Assembly (NCBI GenBank): GCA_002104905.1
Contig: MCFE01000660.1
Coordinates: 1 to 49,077 of the forward strand
Direction: 5' to 3'
From: Basidiobolus meristosporus CBS 931.73
Taxonomy: Eukaryota > Basidiobolomycota > Basidiobolomycetes > Basidiobolales > Basidiobolaceae
Length of the DNA: 49,077 nucleotides
How positions within the stretch are numbered: position 1 is the stretch's first letter; the number at the start of each line of letters is the position of its first letter. The notes under the pieces are model-generated. The model did no database searches, had not been told where the DNA came from, and saw only the letters and a list, made by a program, of their open reading frames with translations. Below, in pieces: positions 19,803 to 30,800 of this stretch. The position numbers and the translations under genes are program-made.

Positions 19803-20563
19803 GTGGACTTCAAATTTAGACTGATATCTCTGTTGGAGTACTCAGATCTTCCATTTGCAACTTGGCTCTTTTATATTAAAGGTGCTTTGCAGGTAAAGGA
19901 GTGGCCCCAGAAAGCAAGTAATTTTTACAGCCTGTTACCTGGCAAACACAGCTTTATGGTGGTATCACAACCAGATCATATCATCAACTATGATAGGTTA
20001 CACTACTATCTCTACCTGGGATGAGTTTTTGCTGGAAATTCAAGATGCCTTCAAACCACCTCACCAGCAGACACTACTAAGAAGGAAGCTGAAGCAACTC
20101 AGACAGAAAGGAATGGTTCAAAAATACTACTTTGAGTATAGATATCTACTTGGACATATTGAAAGAATGCACCCTTTTGATCAAGCTGAATACTTTATTG
20201 ATGGATTGAAAGAAAGAACTTGCAAGGAAGTGAATTATCAAAGACCTCAAACTAGTGAAGAAGCCATCAAGAATGCCATTGCCATTGACTATTACTCAGC
20301 TATGTTTGGAGTAGGGAAGTCCACAATAACTAATAGAGTGGCTATGATCACTATGAAAGAAGTCCATCAGAGGCAGTGCAATTGTAAATAGATGCTATGC
20401 AGAAGAATCTCACCTGAGAAGAATGTTAGAACCAAAGACTTTGCTTTAATTACCACCAGCAAGGACACATTGCAATGTACTGCACTCAGAGAAGAAATGA
20501 GCACCTGTCGGCAAGGACTTTCAGCTAGGCTAAAGCCATTGAGTATAATAACATGGAAGATAA
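19803..20563 (+). pseudogene. Gypsy Gag (367-bp LTR family), broken
   Basis: The capsid-type region starts near 19850 (A-T-W-L-F-Y-I-K-G-A-L-Q-V). The best frame is 19990-20391: W-D-E-F-L-L-E-I-Q-D-A-F-K-P-P-H-Q-Q and K-L-K-Q-L-R-Q-K-G-M-V-Q-K-Y-Y, then F-I-D-G-L-K-E-R-T, a pattern typical of the Retrotrans_gag domain. A zinc knuckle lies in another frame near 20430: C-F-N-Y-H-Q-Q-G-H-I-A-M-Y-C, with the second Cys changed to Tyr. Compare C-F-S-C-Y-K-Q-G-H-I-A-K-Y-C in the copy at 27060-28110. The gene ends where a minus-strand LTR begins at 20564. Confidence 0.7.
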
Positions 20564-20930
20564 TGTTACAAGTCTTGGTATAAGAGTTGTAGAGGAATAG
20601 GGAGTTACATAGTATTGTATTCACTAAAGCTTGAACTGATTTTTATTGAGGTTCCAGCAGCTCCTTATATACATTTTGCCAGATAAATTGCTGACTAATT
20701 GTATTTCCTAATGTAGGTTGTGGCTGATGACTCATTTGATTGCATCATCATCACCCAATAAGATCCTACTTAATATATCTATTTCTGTCTGATAAGGATC
20801 TGCTGATTCATTTGCTGACTAATGCTACTGATTTCATAGATAATACTGATATACTGATAACCTAAACATATACTAATTGATTTGACTAAAAGCTGATCCA
20901 ACTTAAACATTCAAGCGGCAGATCATAACA
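20564..20930 (-). repeat. Gypsy LTR, 367 bp, copy 2
   Basis: Plus-strand limits TGTTACAAGTCTTGG...GATCATAACA, so in sense it is TGTTATGATC...CTTGTAACA with TGTTA/TAACA ends. It is exactly the same length as 26486-26852. Immediately upstream in sense is the purine tract AGTAGGGGAGAA (20931-20942 on plus as TTCTCCCCTACT), the plus-strand primer. So it is the 3' LTR of the minus-strand pol at 20950-23690. Confidence 0.85.
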
Positions 20931-20949
20931 TTCTCCCCTACTACAGTTG

Positions 20950-22272
20950 AGAGGGTTCTCCTGAATCTCTTTTCTTGTGATACCAATATCTTGATGGTTC
21001 AGTATTATCAGCAAGTCTTGCAAGCTTGAGTCTGTCCCTATGCACTAAGTCTTCCCAGATATTGCCTTGTTTGTCCACCAGTTGGTAAGTTGCAAATGGA
21101 CATTCTCTGATGATCTTGAATGGTCCTGTCTATTGTGGCTCAAACTTCTTCCAAGTGTTGTTTCTTAGCAATACAAAGTTCCCAACTGTCAATGCTTCTG
21201 GTGCTATAGTCTTATCAAATCTCTGCTTCATCTTTTCTGCACTTTGAGATACTTTGGTCTGTGCCTCTTGACGTCTTTGCTCCTGTTTCTGGTGTCTACT
21301 TGGCTGACTAAGCTCATCTTCTAAGGCATCTGTAAGCTTGGGTTGTGTGAGATCTCCTGGAATCCTTGGTTCACATCCATACACTAAGTAAAATGGTGAT
21401 TGCTGGGTGGTGTTGTGTACTCTGACTCTGCATGCAAAGAGTGCTTGGTCTATATACTCATCCCATCTACTGACAACTCCATTTGCATACTTGGCCAGCA
21501 TTTTTCCAAATAATCCATTAAACCGCTCAGTGACTCCATTAGTTCTGGGGTGATATGCCAAGGTTTTCAAGTGTCTGATCTGCTGCATTTCCAGGTAAGC
21601 CTCTAATGTCTTTGCCATAAAGTTTGCTCCTCTATCAGATAAGATCTCCACAGGGCATCCAAACTTCATCAGGATCTCATGGTAAATGAAACTTGCAACT
21701 TCTTGTTCACTGGCTATTGGTACAGCTTTAGCAACTGGCCATTTAGTGGCATGGTCAATTGCTACTAGGATCCAATGGTTGCATTTCCTGGTAGTTGGCA
21801 GTCTTCCAATAAAGTCAATTCCCCATCTCTCAAATGGTCTTACAGGCTCCAACGGGAAGAGTTTGGCAATTCTTTGTGGCTGGCCTTGATTGATTTGGCA
21901 GTTTGGGCATGTTTTTACTAGCTTCTCAATGTCTTGTTTCATTCTAGGCCACCATGTGCTGGCCTTCACAAGGCTATAGGTTCCTTCAATCCCAAGATGT
22001 CCATATCCATTGTGTAGCTTATGTATTAAATCCAGGCAAGCAACATAAGGACAATAGGCAATAGGGCTTCCATCAACAATTTGGTAGAGTGTTTCATCCT
22101 GTACAGCAAATTTGCTGGCTTCATCACGGATTATCTTCTTGATATCTTCATCCACCTCATTAGGAATGGCTTGGTCCTCCAAGTACTTTGGTAATAGGCT
22201 AGGCCAGTGTGATTCATGCACCAAGTTGAATTGTGCAACTTGATCTAATCTTGATAAGGCATCAGCAACCAT
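20950..22272 (-). pseudogene. Gypsy integrase (near-complete, one premature stop)
   Basis: The longest frame in the window (21130-22272, 380 codons). It starts in the RNase H-integrase connection (V-A-D-A-L-S-R-L-D). The zinc-binding H-H-C-C domain includes H-N-G-Y-G-H-L-G-I-E-G and C-P-N-C-Q. The catalytic core has all three acidic residues: W-G-I-D-F-I-G-R-L-P, L-S-D-R-G-A-N-F, and N-G-V-T-E-R-F-N-G. The C-terminal part has R-F-D-K-T-I-A-P-E-A-L-T-V-G-N-F-V-L-L-R. A TAG at about 21127-21129 (probably from Trp TGG) cuts off the last ~60 residues, which continue in frame to about 20950 (V-H-R-D-R-L-K-L-A). It would splice cDNA into the host genome. No chromodomain seen. Confidence 0.9.
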
Positions 22273-23690
22273 GTTGTTTTTCCAGGGCAGTAGACAATCA
22301 CCAGGTCAAATTGCTGAATGTATTCACTCCATCTTGTCATTCTTCTAGAGAGTACCTTCTGAGTAAATATATACTTGAGGGAGGCATGATCAGTCTTCAC
22401 AGTGCATTTGACTCCTTCATTATAGCATCTCCATGTCTTCAAACAGTGTATTATAGCAAGCATCTCCTTCTCATGGACTGGATAGTTTTGTTCTGCTGAG
22501 TTCAGTTACTTGGATTCAAAGGCAACAGGGTAGTCCTTTCCCTTGTGTTCTTGGCTCAGCACTCCACCAATTGCATAATCTGAAGCATCTGTGCACAGAG
22601 TGAACTCTTTTCTGAAGTCTGGTATTCTTAAGCTTGGCAGCTTAGCAAGTTCACTCTTGAGCGTCTGGAAGGCAGTCTCACAAGCCATGTCCCACTTGTA
22701 GGTATTGTCTTTCTTGCGGATATCACTTAAAGGGGCCGCAATACTTGCAAACAACTTGACAAATCTCCGATAATAAGAAACCATTCCAAGGAATGATCTG
22801 AGCTCTGATATGCAATGGGGCTGTTTCAGATTTTTGATTACTTCCACCTTCTTTGGGTCTAAGGTTACTCCTGTGCTAGTCACTATGTGTTGCAGGTATT
22901 CAACGTGCTCCTTGAAGAATTCACACTTGGCTAGCTTGCCATATAGCTTGTTATCTCTTAGTTTCTTCAAGACCTTTTCAATGTGCACTACGTGATCCTC
23001 TTCTGTCTTGCTGTATACCAATATGTCATCCATGTAGATTATCACAAACTTGTCTAAGTACTCCTGAAAGACAGTCTGCATCAGCGTCATGAATGTTGCA
23101 GGGGCATTAGTGAGGTCAAAACTCATGACTAAGTACTTGTAATGCTCATATCTGGTCCTAAATGCTGTCTTAGGAATATCTTCTGGTTTCACCCTACTTT
23201 GGTTGTATTCTGACATGAGGTCAATCTTGCTGAAAATAGTGGCTCCATTAAGTTGGTCCAAAAGCTCATCAATCCAAGGTATGGGGTACTTATTCTTGAC
23301 AGTAACTGAGTTCAGGGCTCTGTAGTCAATGCACATCCTAAGTGTTCCATCCTTCTTTTTCACAAAAAGCACTGGTGCTCCCCAGGGTGACTTGCTGGGC
23401 CTGATGTATCCTTGCTCCAATAGCTGATCAATTTGTCTCTTCATTTCCTCCAATTCCAATGGACTCATTCTGTAAGGTGTCTTGCTCATTGGAGGGCTAT
23501 TTCCTGTGTCAATGGCATGATCCACATCTCTGACTGGTGGTAGGCTTACAAGCTCATCTGGGAACACGTCTGAATATTTCTTCAAGAGAGTCTGGACCTG
23601 CTGGGGTGCGGGGGTAGAGGAATCCTACTGTAATACCGCCATGAGGAACATCTCAGTACCTTTTCTAAGTGCTCTACAGAACTGGGTCTT
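22245..23690 (-). pseudogene. Gypsy reverse transcriptase-RNase H
   Basis: The main frame 22506-23585 (359 codons) has the RT fingers ([13 protein letters not shown]), [12 protein letters not shown] and M-C-I-D-Y-R-A-L-N. The catalytic Y-M-D-D-I-L-V-Y-S is intact. RNase H begins at [17 protein letters not shown]. Conserved glycines are changed (M-S-F-D-L for M-P-F-G-L, R-Y-E-H for R-Y-G-H), consistent with G-to-A. A TAA at 22506-22508 interrupts RNase H, and a one-base loss in an A-run near 22275 shifts into the integrase frame. Upstream, the protease-RT linker runs to about 23690, where the element is joined head-to-head to a plus-strand copy. Confidence 0.88.
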
Positions 23691-25420
23691 CAACTTGGAG
23701 CCCACAAAATCAACTTCAGTCTCAACAGCTAATGGGGACTCTCACATAATCAGCTATACTACTTGGCCAGTAAGAATGAAGATTAACAACTATGAAGAAT
23801 GCCTACAGGCCTATATATTTGAGAACTGCAAGTTTGACCTTGTATCTGGAAAAACCTGCCTTTTTATTGTAATCTATCAATCAGCTGGAGAACCCATGGT
23901 ACTCAGATCCAGAGGGAGAACAAGACCAATGAGCTATTACCCACCAAACTGGATCTCAACTTGGTTAATGCCAGTGTTTGTGAAACAAGTGAGCTCATCA
24001 GGTAACAGTTCTGTGGAGCCCTTAGAGAAGGTACCCAAATGTTCCTCATGATGGTACTCCAGCATCCCAGAAAGTCTAGATCTTTAAGAAGGAATATTCA
24101 GACTTATTTTTGAAAGAACTTCTAAGCCTACCACCAGACAGAGATATGGATCATGCCATTGATACTGCAGATAGCAGCCAATGAGTAGACACCTTGCAGA
24201 ATGAGTCCCTTGGAGTTGGAAGAGACAAAGAGACAAATAGATCAATTATTGGAGCAAGATTATACCAGTTTGAGCAAGTCACCTTGAGGACACCTGTCCT
24301 TTTGTGTTAAAGAAGGATGAAGCACTTGAGATGTACATTGATAATAAAGCCCTCAACCCAGCTACTGTGAAGAATAAGTACCCCATACCATAGATTGATG
24401 AGCTTTTGGACCATCATGATGGAGTCACAATATTGAGCAAGATTGACCTCATGTCAGGATACAACCAGATTAGGGTGAGTCCAGAAGACCACCTTAAGAC
24501 AGAATACATGACCAGATATGAACACTAGATGTACTTAGTCATTAGCTTAAGTCTGACCAATGCCCCAGCAACATTCATGAACTTGATGCAAACAGTCTTC
24601 CAGGAGTGCTTAGACAGGTCTGTGGTAATCTTCCTAGATGACATATAGATATACAGCAAGATAGAAGAGGAAAATGTGGTGCACATTGAAAAGGTCTTAA
24701 AGTTGCTAAGAGAGAACATGCTGTGTGGCAAGCTAGCCAAGCGTGGATTCTTGAAGAAACATGCTGAATACCTGGGACACATAGTGACTAGCACAGGAGT
24801 GACCTTAGACCCAAAGAAGGATGAAGTTATCAAGAATCTGAAGCAGCCCCATAGCATATCTGATCTCAGATCATTCCTTGGAATGGTTATTGTTATCAGA
24901 TATGTGTCAAGTCCTTTGCAAGTAGTCCCACCCCTGTAACTGATTTTTGCAAGAAAGACAACACCAGGAAGTGGGACATAACCTGTGAGACTGCCTGTCA
25001 GATGCTCAAGAATGAACTTGCTAAGCTGCCAAGCTTAAGAATCCCCAACTTCCAAAAAGAGTTTACTCTGTGCACAGATGCTTCAGACCATGCAAATGCT
25101 GGAGTACTTAGCCAAGAACACAAGGGAAAGAACTACCCAGTTACTTTTAAGTTTTAGAAACTAAACTCAGCAGAACAGAACTATCTAGTGCATGAGAAGG
25201 AGACACTAGCCATAATCTACTGCCTAAAGACCTGGAGATGCCATGTTGAAGGAGTAAGGCACTGTGAAGACTGATCATGCCTCACTCAAGTAAATATTTA
25301 CTTATGATACTGTTCAGAAGAATGACACCATGAAGGGCTGAATTCAGCAAATTGACTTGGAGATTGTCTATTGCCCTAGGAAGAAAAACACAGGTGCTGG
25401 TGCTTTATCAAGACAAGTAC
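23691..25420 (+). pseudogene. Gypsy protease remnant, RT and RNase H, heavily decayed
   Basis: Plus-strand copy of the same family. The protease flank appears at 23695-23870 (L-E-P-T-K-S-T-S-V-S, P-V-R-M-K-I-N-N-Y-E-E-C). RT is recognisable from 24080 to 24900 in broken frames: K-I-D-L-M-S-G-Y-N-Q-I-R-V near 24440, F-L-D-D for the catalytic motif near 24632-24645, then H-I-E-K-V-L-K-L-L-R-E-N. RNase H starts near 25065 (L-C-T-D-A-S-D). Stops are common, such as TAG at the Tyr after R-Y-E-H in the RT (24526-24528). It is more degraded than its minus-strand partner. Confidence 0.8.
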
Positions 25421-26485
25421 AAGTTGCACAACTCAACCTGGTGCATGAATTGAATTGGCTAAGCTAGTATCTAAAGTACTTGGAGGACCAAGCCATTCTT
25501 AATGAGGTGAATGAAGAGATCAAGATGCTAATCTGGAATGAAGCCAGCAAATTTGGAGTAAAGGTTGAAAAACTCCATTAAATTGTCAATGGAAGCCCCA
25601 TTTACTATTGCCCTTATGTTACCTGCCTGGATTTAATATGTTAGCAACACAATGGATATGGGCATCTTGGAATTGAAGGGACCTGTAGCCCTGTGAAAGC
25701 TAGATCATGGTGGCACAGAATGAAACAAGATACTGAGAAGCTGGTGAAAGCATGCCCAAATTGCTAAATCAACCAAGGTTAACCACAGAGAATTGCTGAA
25801 CTCTTTCCCTTGGAGCCTGTGAGACCATTTGAGAGATTGGGAATTGACACTGATGGAAGACTGCCAACCACCATGAAACGCAACCATCAATCCTAGTAGC
25901 ATTTGACCATGCCACTAAATTGCCAGTTGCTAAAGTGGTACATGTAGCCAGTGAACAAGAAGTTGAAAGTATCATCTACCAAGAGAGCCTTATGAAGTTT
26001 GCATGCCCTGTAGAGATTTTATCCAATAGAAGGGCAAATTTGGTGGCAAAGATATTGGAAGCTCACCTGGAAATGCTGTAGATTAGATGCTCAAAAATCT
26101 CAGCATATTACCCTAGATCTAATGGAGTCACCAAGTGGCTTAATGGATTAAATGAAAAAAGCTGACAATTTAAAAGTGCTGAAAAGATGAAGTAGAGATT
26201 TGATAAGACAATAGCACCAGAATCATTGACAGATGGGAACTTTGTATTGTGGAGAAGCAACATTTGCAAGATGTTTCAGCTACAATGGACAGGACCATTC
26301 AAGATTATCACAGAATGTTCTTTTGCAACTCACCACTAGTGGACAATCCAGGAAATATTCACAAAGATTTAGTTCATAGAGACAGACTCAAGCTTGCAGG
26401 ATTTGCTGACAATACTGAACCATCAAGATTTTGGATTACAAGAGAAGATATTCTGGAGAACCCACTTAACTTTGGTAGCAACAAT
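25421..26485 (+). pseudogene. Gypsy integrase, heavily decayed
   Basis: Follows the RNase H remnant. Recognisable pieces are the connection (V-A-Q-L-N-L-V-H-E), a zinc-domain remnant near 25650-25765 (G-Y-G-H-L-G-I-E-G and C-P-N-C), the core near 25790-26150 with several stops and a deletion, and the C-terminal tail L-V-H-R-D-R-L-K-L-A-G-F-A-D-N-T-E-P-S-R-F-W (26370-26440). About 200 bp between the E-containing part and the tail have been lost compared with 21130-22272. The purine tract before the LTR is degenerate. Confidence 0.75.
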
Positions 26486-26852
26486 TGTTATGGTCTACCG
26501 TCTCAATGTTTAAGTTGGATCAGTTTGTAATCAAGTCAATTAGTCTTAAGTTTTGGCTATCAGCATATCAGTGTTATCTATCAAATCAATAATATTAGTC
26601 AACAAATGAGTCATCAGATCCTAATTTGACAGATATTGCTATATTAAGTAGAACCTGATTGAATAGTGATGGTGCAATTAAATGAGTCATCAGCCACCAC
26701 TTACATTATGAGGTACCATTAGTCAGCAATTGATATGGCAAGATCTAGATCAGGATCTGCTGGAACCTCAATAAAATCAGCTCAGTTTTAGTAATTACAA
26801 TACTAGCTGAAATCCCTGTTCCTGTACAACTCTTATATCAAGACTGGTAACA
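26486..26852 (+). repeat. Gypsy LTR, 367 bp, copy 3
   Basis: TGTTATGGTC...ACTGGTAACA, with TGTTA/TAACA ends and 367 bp. It lies directly after the plus-strand integrase tail as a 3' LTR. The next 200 bp (26853-27059) contain only a faint LTR-like piece (TGACTAAAAACTGATCTAAGTTAAGCAT). Confidence 0.85.
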
Positions 26853-27059
26853 TGTTGATTTTCTACCCCCTGCTCTTGCCAAGCTCTGCTGCTAAAAATG
26901 CATCAGGCTTAAACAAGAATTAGCTTTATTGCAAGGCTCAACATAAGACTAGTCCATTTGACTAAAAACTGATCTAAGTTAAGCATGCAAACAGTTGAAA
27001 ATCCCACTAAAATATCACCAAAATATTGGCAATCATACAGTTATGCATATGTGATCACT

Positions 27060-28110
27060 TACCCATCAGCTACTGATACAGAAGTTGATTGGTGGGTTCC
27101 AAGTTAATTCCAGCTTTCAAGGCAGATTGCGCTGACATGTACACAAATGATGCTCCTGACTCATTCAAGATACTGGCAGGTATTCCATTAACTGCTCCAC
27201 TCAAGTATAATAGTTTCTCTGAGTTTGAGGACATTTGAAATGGATATTCTTCTGTCACATGGAAATGAGCTTTGAGTCTTCTTTGAGCTCATCCTCCATG
27301 TTACTATGCTTGAGTACTTCAATATGGCTAGAGGGTCTTCATGACTGGTGTCCATTTCTTCTCTGAGGGCAGTACTTTGCAATATGTCCTTGCTTGTAGC
27401 AGCTGAAGCAAGGTCATTTCTTCTTACATTCTTCTGACACGGGACTCTATGGCATAGCATCTTATGCCATTGGCACTGCCTCTGGTTGGCTTTGTATGTA
27501 GTGAGCATAGCCTCTCTGTTTGGTCATTGTGGACTTCCCAACTTTATACATAGCTAAGTCATAGTCAAAGGCAAACTTAATGGCTACTTTAGTAGTCTGA
27601 GGTCTTTAATAATTGTCTTCTTTGCAGGTTCTTTGTTTCAATTCATCAATAAAGTATTTAACTTGATCCAGGGAGTCCATTCTCTTGGTTTGTCCAGGTA
27701 GACATCAATACTCATAGAGGATTCTTGAACCATTCCTTCCTGCCTGAGTGTCTTCAACTTCCTTCTTGGTAGTTGCTGCTGGTGGGGAGGTTCATAGGTA
27801 TTGTAAACTTCCAAGACAAACACATGCAAAGATAGATATTGCAGAGCATCCCATCATGGTGGCTAACCTGATCTTGTTGGGATACCACTGTAAAGCTGCA
27901 TTTGCTTAGTGAGAAGCTGCAATATGCAACCTGCTTTCTGGCGCAATGCATGTAGTCTTGTAAGCTTTGTCAATATGAAAGAACCAAGCTCCAAGGTCTT
28001 CATTGACTCTACAACAGTATGGATTGACCTTAATGTTAGAGTTGCTCTTGACAGGGTTTTGCAGGTTCTGAGCCATGGTAGTCATTAATTGTTGCTGCTG
28101 GTTGAGGATC
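27060..28110 (-). pseudogene. Gypsy Gag with zinc knuckle and protease N-terminus
   Basis: Minus strand, same family as 19803-20563. From 28110: N-L-Q-N-P-V-K-S-N-S-N and the Gag core near 27640-27960, then F-I-D-E-L-K-Q-R-T-C-K. The zinc knuckle C-F-S-C-Y-K-Q-G-H-I-A-K-Y-C (C-x2-C-x4-H-x4-C) near 27375-27420 is intact. The protease start reads L-N-E-S-G-A-S-F-V-Y-M-S, where D-S-G has become E-S-G. Several frameshifts and stops break the chain. The order Gag, knuckle, protease is as expected for Ty3/gypsy. Confidence 0.75.
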
Positions 28111-28204
28111 TGATTTGATAGATAGCACTTAAATACTGATAGGCTAAAGGTGAAACCAACTGATTCGACTAAGATTTAAACATTGAAGCATGAATCATAA
28201 CAGT
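28111..28204 (-). repeat. Gypsy LTR fragment
   Basis: About 90 bp ending GCATGAATCATAACA on plus, i.e. the TGTTATGATTC start of the 367-bp LTR in minus orientation. The rest of the LTR is missing. It sits just upstream of the minus-strand gag. Confidence 0.6.
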
Positions 28205-28801
28205 GGCAGCAAGCAATGCATAGCCAGAAAGAAAGTGGCAATTTCAGGTCTGTGAATGGGTCCTACCAATACTCAGACTAGTCCTGAATTGTTAAGGGAA
28301 TTTCTAGCTGCTGAACACTACCAAATATTCCAGAATTTCAACAGCAACATGAATGTCTCACTAATCTAAAAGGACTAAAGCAGTGCAAAGACTCCAAAAA
28401 GCTTTGCACAAGCTCAAGTTGGCACTGTTGAGGTATTACAGAGATGTATTGAATGTTAAATGGAGAATCAGAGGATTTAAAAGTTATTAACTTGCTGTGT
28501 TGTTTAATTACAACACAGAATTGGTACTTCTTGCAGGCCTATGTAAATGTAACTATTTGGTCAATATTAGTAGAGTCTCCATATTACATGTGCCAACTTT
28601 CAGCTTATATGAACTAGTTTCAAATTATTCCAGAATTCTCTGCTTCATCAATTCCTCACTACTTGCAAACATCTCACAAACTAATTTCTAAGTAAATTTT
28701 ATGAGATATTTCACTTGACTAAGTGCTGCTCATAATAAATGAATAGTTTTGTGGCCTCCTGAATATTTCAAATAATACCCAAAATATGGTATTACTACAG
28801 T
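28205..28801. repeat. Gypsy-associated leader and repeat S (uninterrupted copy)
   Basis: 28205-28440 is a Gag-leader-like piece with short open patches (L-L-R-E-F-L-A-A-E-H-Y) but no firm gene. 28450-28800 matches 18431-18618 plus 19700-19800 and so shows the sequence before LTR B inserted. No coding capacity is recognised. Confidence 0.4.
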
Positions 28802-29150
28802 TGTTAATTAAGAGTTTAGAGGAAAACAGAGTGTAGCTAGTATTTTATTTACTGAAGCTTAAACCAATTTCTTTGAGATTCCATCAGCTCCTCTGGTACA
28901 GCTTGTCAGACCAAGTGCTGACTAATACTGTTTTCCCATGTAGTTTGTGGCTGATTACACTTTGAGTTGAACTATTGTCACCCAATTACAACTTACTTAA
29001 ACTATAACTATTTGGTATGCTAAACGTCTACCAGTTCATTTATCATTAATACTACTGATATCACTGATAACACTGATATAAGAATATACTAGGCACGATA
29101 ATTTGACTAAAACTGAGCTTAATTATGCATTCAAGTGGTGAATTATGACA
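28802..29150 (-). repeat. Gypsy LTR (367-bp family), diverged copy 4
   Basis: TGTTAATTAAGAG...GAATTATGACA on plus, 349 bp, clearly related to 20564-20930 but much more diverged. It is probably a solo LTR: no pol lies beside it, and the right flank is a gene X fragment. Confidence 0.7.
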
Positions 29151-29625
29151 TCTTCTTAAATCAACGCTGCAAGGGTTCTTAGATGTAACACTATCTTAAA
29201 AGCAGTGCTGAAGAAAACAAACTGACTATCTTGCAAGGATTTTTTGCAAAGACTAGCATAAAAAGCACTTGGCCTTGCAATACTGGGCAAAGACTATACA
29301 ATAAAGGAGGCTGTGAGTAGAAAATGGCATAGAGATGAAATGTTTCAACCAAAGCTATGGAAAATGACATCAGGGTGCAGATACTTTGAGAATTGTGAAT
29401 CACACTGAAGTTATTTCTTAGGTAAACATTTGAGTTCAATGTTGGTGCAGGGTATAATGACTTAAAAGGCTTGTAAAACTTATAGTTGAACTAGAATTGG
29501 AGATTCATTGGTAATAGCTAATTCATATGTACAGAAAGTAAGTGAACTAGTTAACTCAGTCAACACCTAATGTAAAAAAGAGACATTGGACAATCAATAT
29601 ACTCAAATGAAGGAGATGTTTGACT
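29151..29625 (+). pseudogene. Gene X copy 6, C-terminal end and 3' region
   Basis: Matches 42130-42600. The Q-E-N-T-L-E-Y-C-K-N-L-L-Q-R-L-A-D-E region of X1 corresponds to a K-K-T-N-x-L-S-C-K-D-F-L-Q-R-L-A block near 29210, followed by the shared non-coding tail. The 5' part is lost at the LTR. Confidence 0.5.
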
Positions 29626-29995
29626 CTCTGTGATTGGATAGTGAGATAAATGGCAGAGAGACAATCAGGCTGGGTGCTGATCAATGCCAATTGTATCAAT
29701 GTGCATATTGTTTTATGCATTGGCAATACTTGGTCATCTGCAAAGTAGCTGGCTCTTCTAGGAAACTTGAATAGTATTGCTATCATATACAGTGGATCAA
29801 TGGGACTTACTTCATAACTTAAAGAAGTAATTATTATCTAAACTCCAACACTGCAAACATCATCATCCCACAGTGAAATGTACAAAAGTCTGTATGTAAT
29901 TGCAGCAGAACTTACATGCTATAATGCTTTGGCCAGAACAAGTAATTAAGCCAAAGCCAGGGTTACTTAAGATGGAGGGAATATCTAGCAGTGTT
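29626..29995 (+). pseudogene. Tnp2 transposase relic H, central fragment
   Basis: Fragment matching relic A at about 5080-5330. It includes the degenerate I-x-x-G-D-T...G-C-S-G-H-N-G region, the C-terminal side of the central domain (T-P-T-L-Q-T-S-S-S-H-S-E-M) and the following L-Q-Q-x-W-Q-A-I-x-H-W-P segment. Strongly decayed. Confidence 0.5.
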
Positions 29996-30500
29996 ATGAT
30001 CTACCACTCCAAGATCTCATCATGAAGCCAGGATAATGCCTGCAACTGGAATTATTGAACCTCCTTGGGAACTTATGACTGGATTGTGGTGGTGCTTGCT
30101 GAGTCTACCACACAATAGATAAATGAGCTTAGCCTTGTCACAAAGGTCATGCAATGGGATCATGATGGCATACTCATGGCTTACACTTGTTTGAACAGAT
30201 CTAACCAGCCAGTACATCCAGCTGGCAAATATGTGAGAAAACTTGACAGTATTTTGACAGCCTTGTTGCAGACATATGTTGGCATTTGCATGGCAATGCA
30301 GCATCCTCAAGCTAGTCCTGTATAATGCTACCATATTAATTTACCAAAAGGTATTTCCTTTTGTTACCACCACTTGCCCCATTCATATATACCCTTATGG
30401 AGTCTCCCAAGCTTATTTGTATATCCATTACTACCATAGGTACCCCACATCAAGCTGTAGTCAGACAAAGCTATGGCCTCCCGGGTTATAACCTATAATT
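29996..30500. other. Unassigned, one 104-codon frame on minus
   Basis: The frame 30020-30334 (minus) starts M-V-A-L-Y-R-T-S-L-R and has no recognisable domain. It may be chance. No match elsewhere in the window was noticed. It contains the only SmaI-like CCCGGG of the area (near 30480), one of few CpGs here. Confidence 0.35.
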
Positions 30501-30800
30501 ATGTGCAAATCTGCTGCAATTGACATAGTTTTGTCACCTCAACTTTATGGCTTTTTAGTGTGATACTTGCAAAGCTGCCATATACCTTACATTGCAGTTA
30601 ACCAACAAATCTTGCCAACATATGTTTAGTTGCCACCACATTTGACATGGATACTCATGAATATCTTCAAAATACTTTTTGGTGCTTAGCCAATATATTC
30701 CCTCTCCCTGCTATATTCTAGCATCCCTTAAAATTGCACAGTAGCTCTTGGTTGAATGACTTTTGTACTGAATAGTGCCAATATCAGCCTTTACCTAAAA
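30501..30800 (-). pseudogene. Tnp2 transposase relic I, C-terminal tail
   Basis: Reverse complement of the tail seen at 43480-43670 (relic G): the E-I-Y-W-P-S-T-K-R-L-F segment (30680-30720) and the Y-K-V-Y-G-N-F-E-D-I-like part near 30570. A second version of the same tail follows at 30870-31060, so relic I and relic D are tandem on the minus strand. Confidence 0.55.

Noticed and set aside
20367-20624. Minus-strand 85-codon frame across gag and the LTR
   Set aside because: Antisense shadow crossing a Gag/LTR boundary; no recognisable product.
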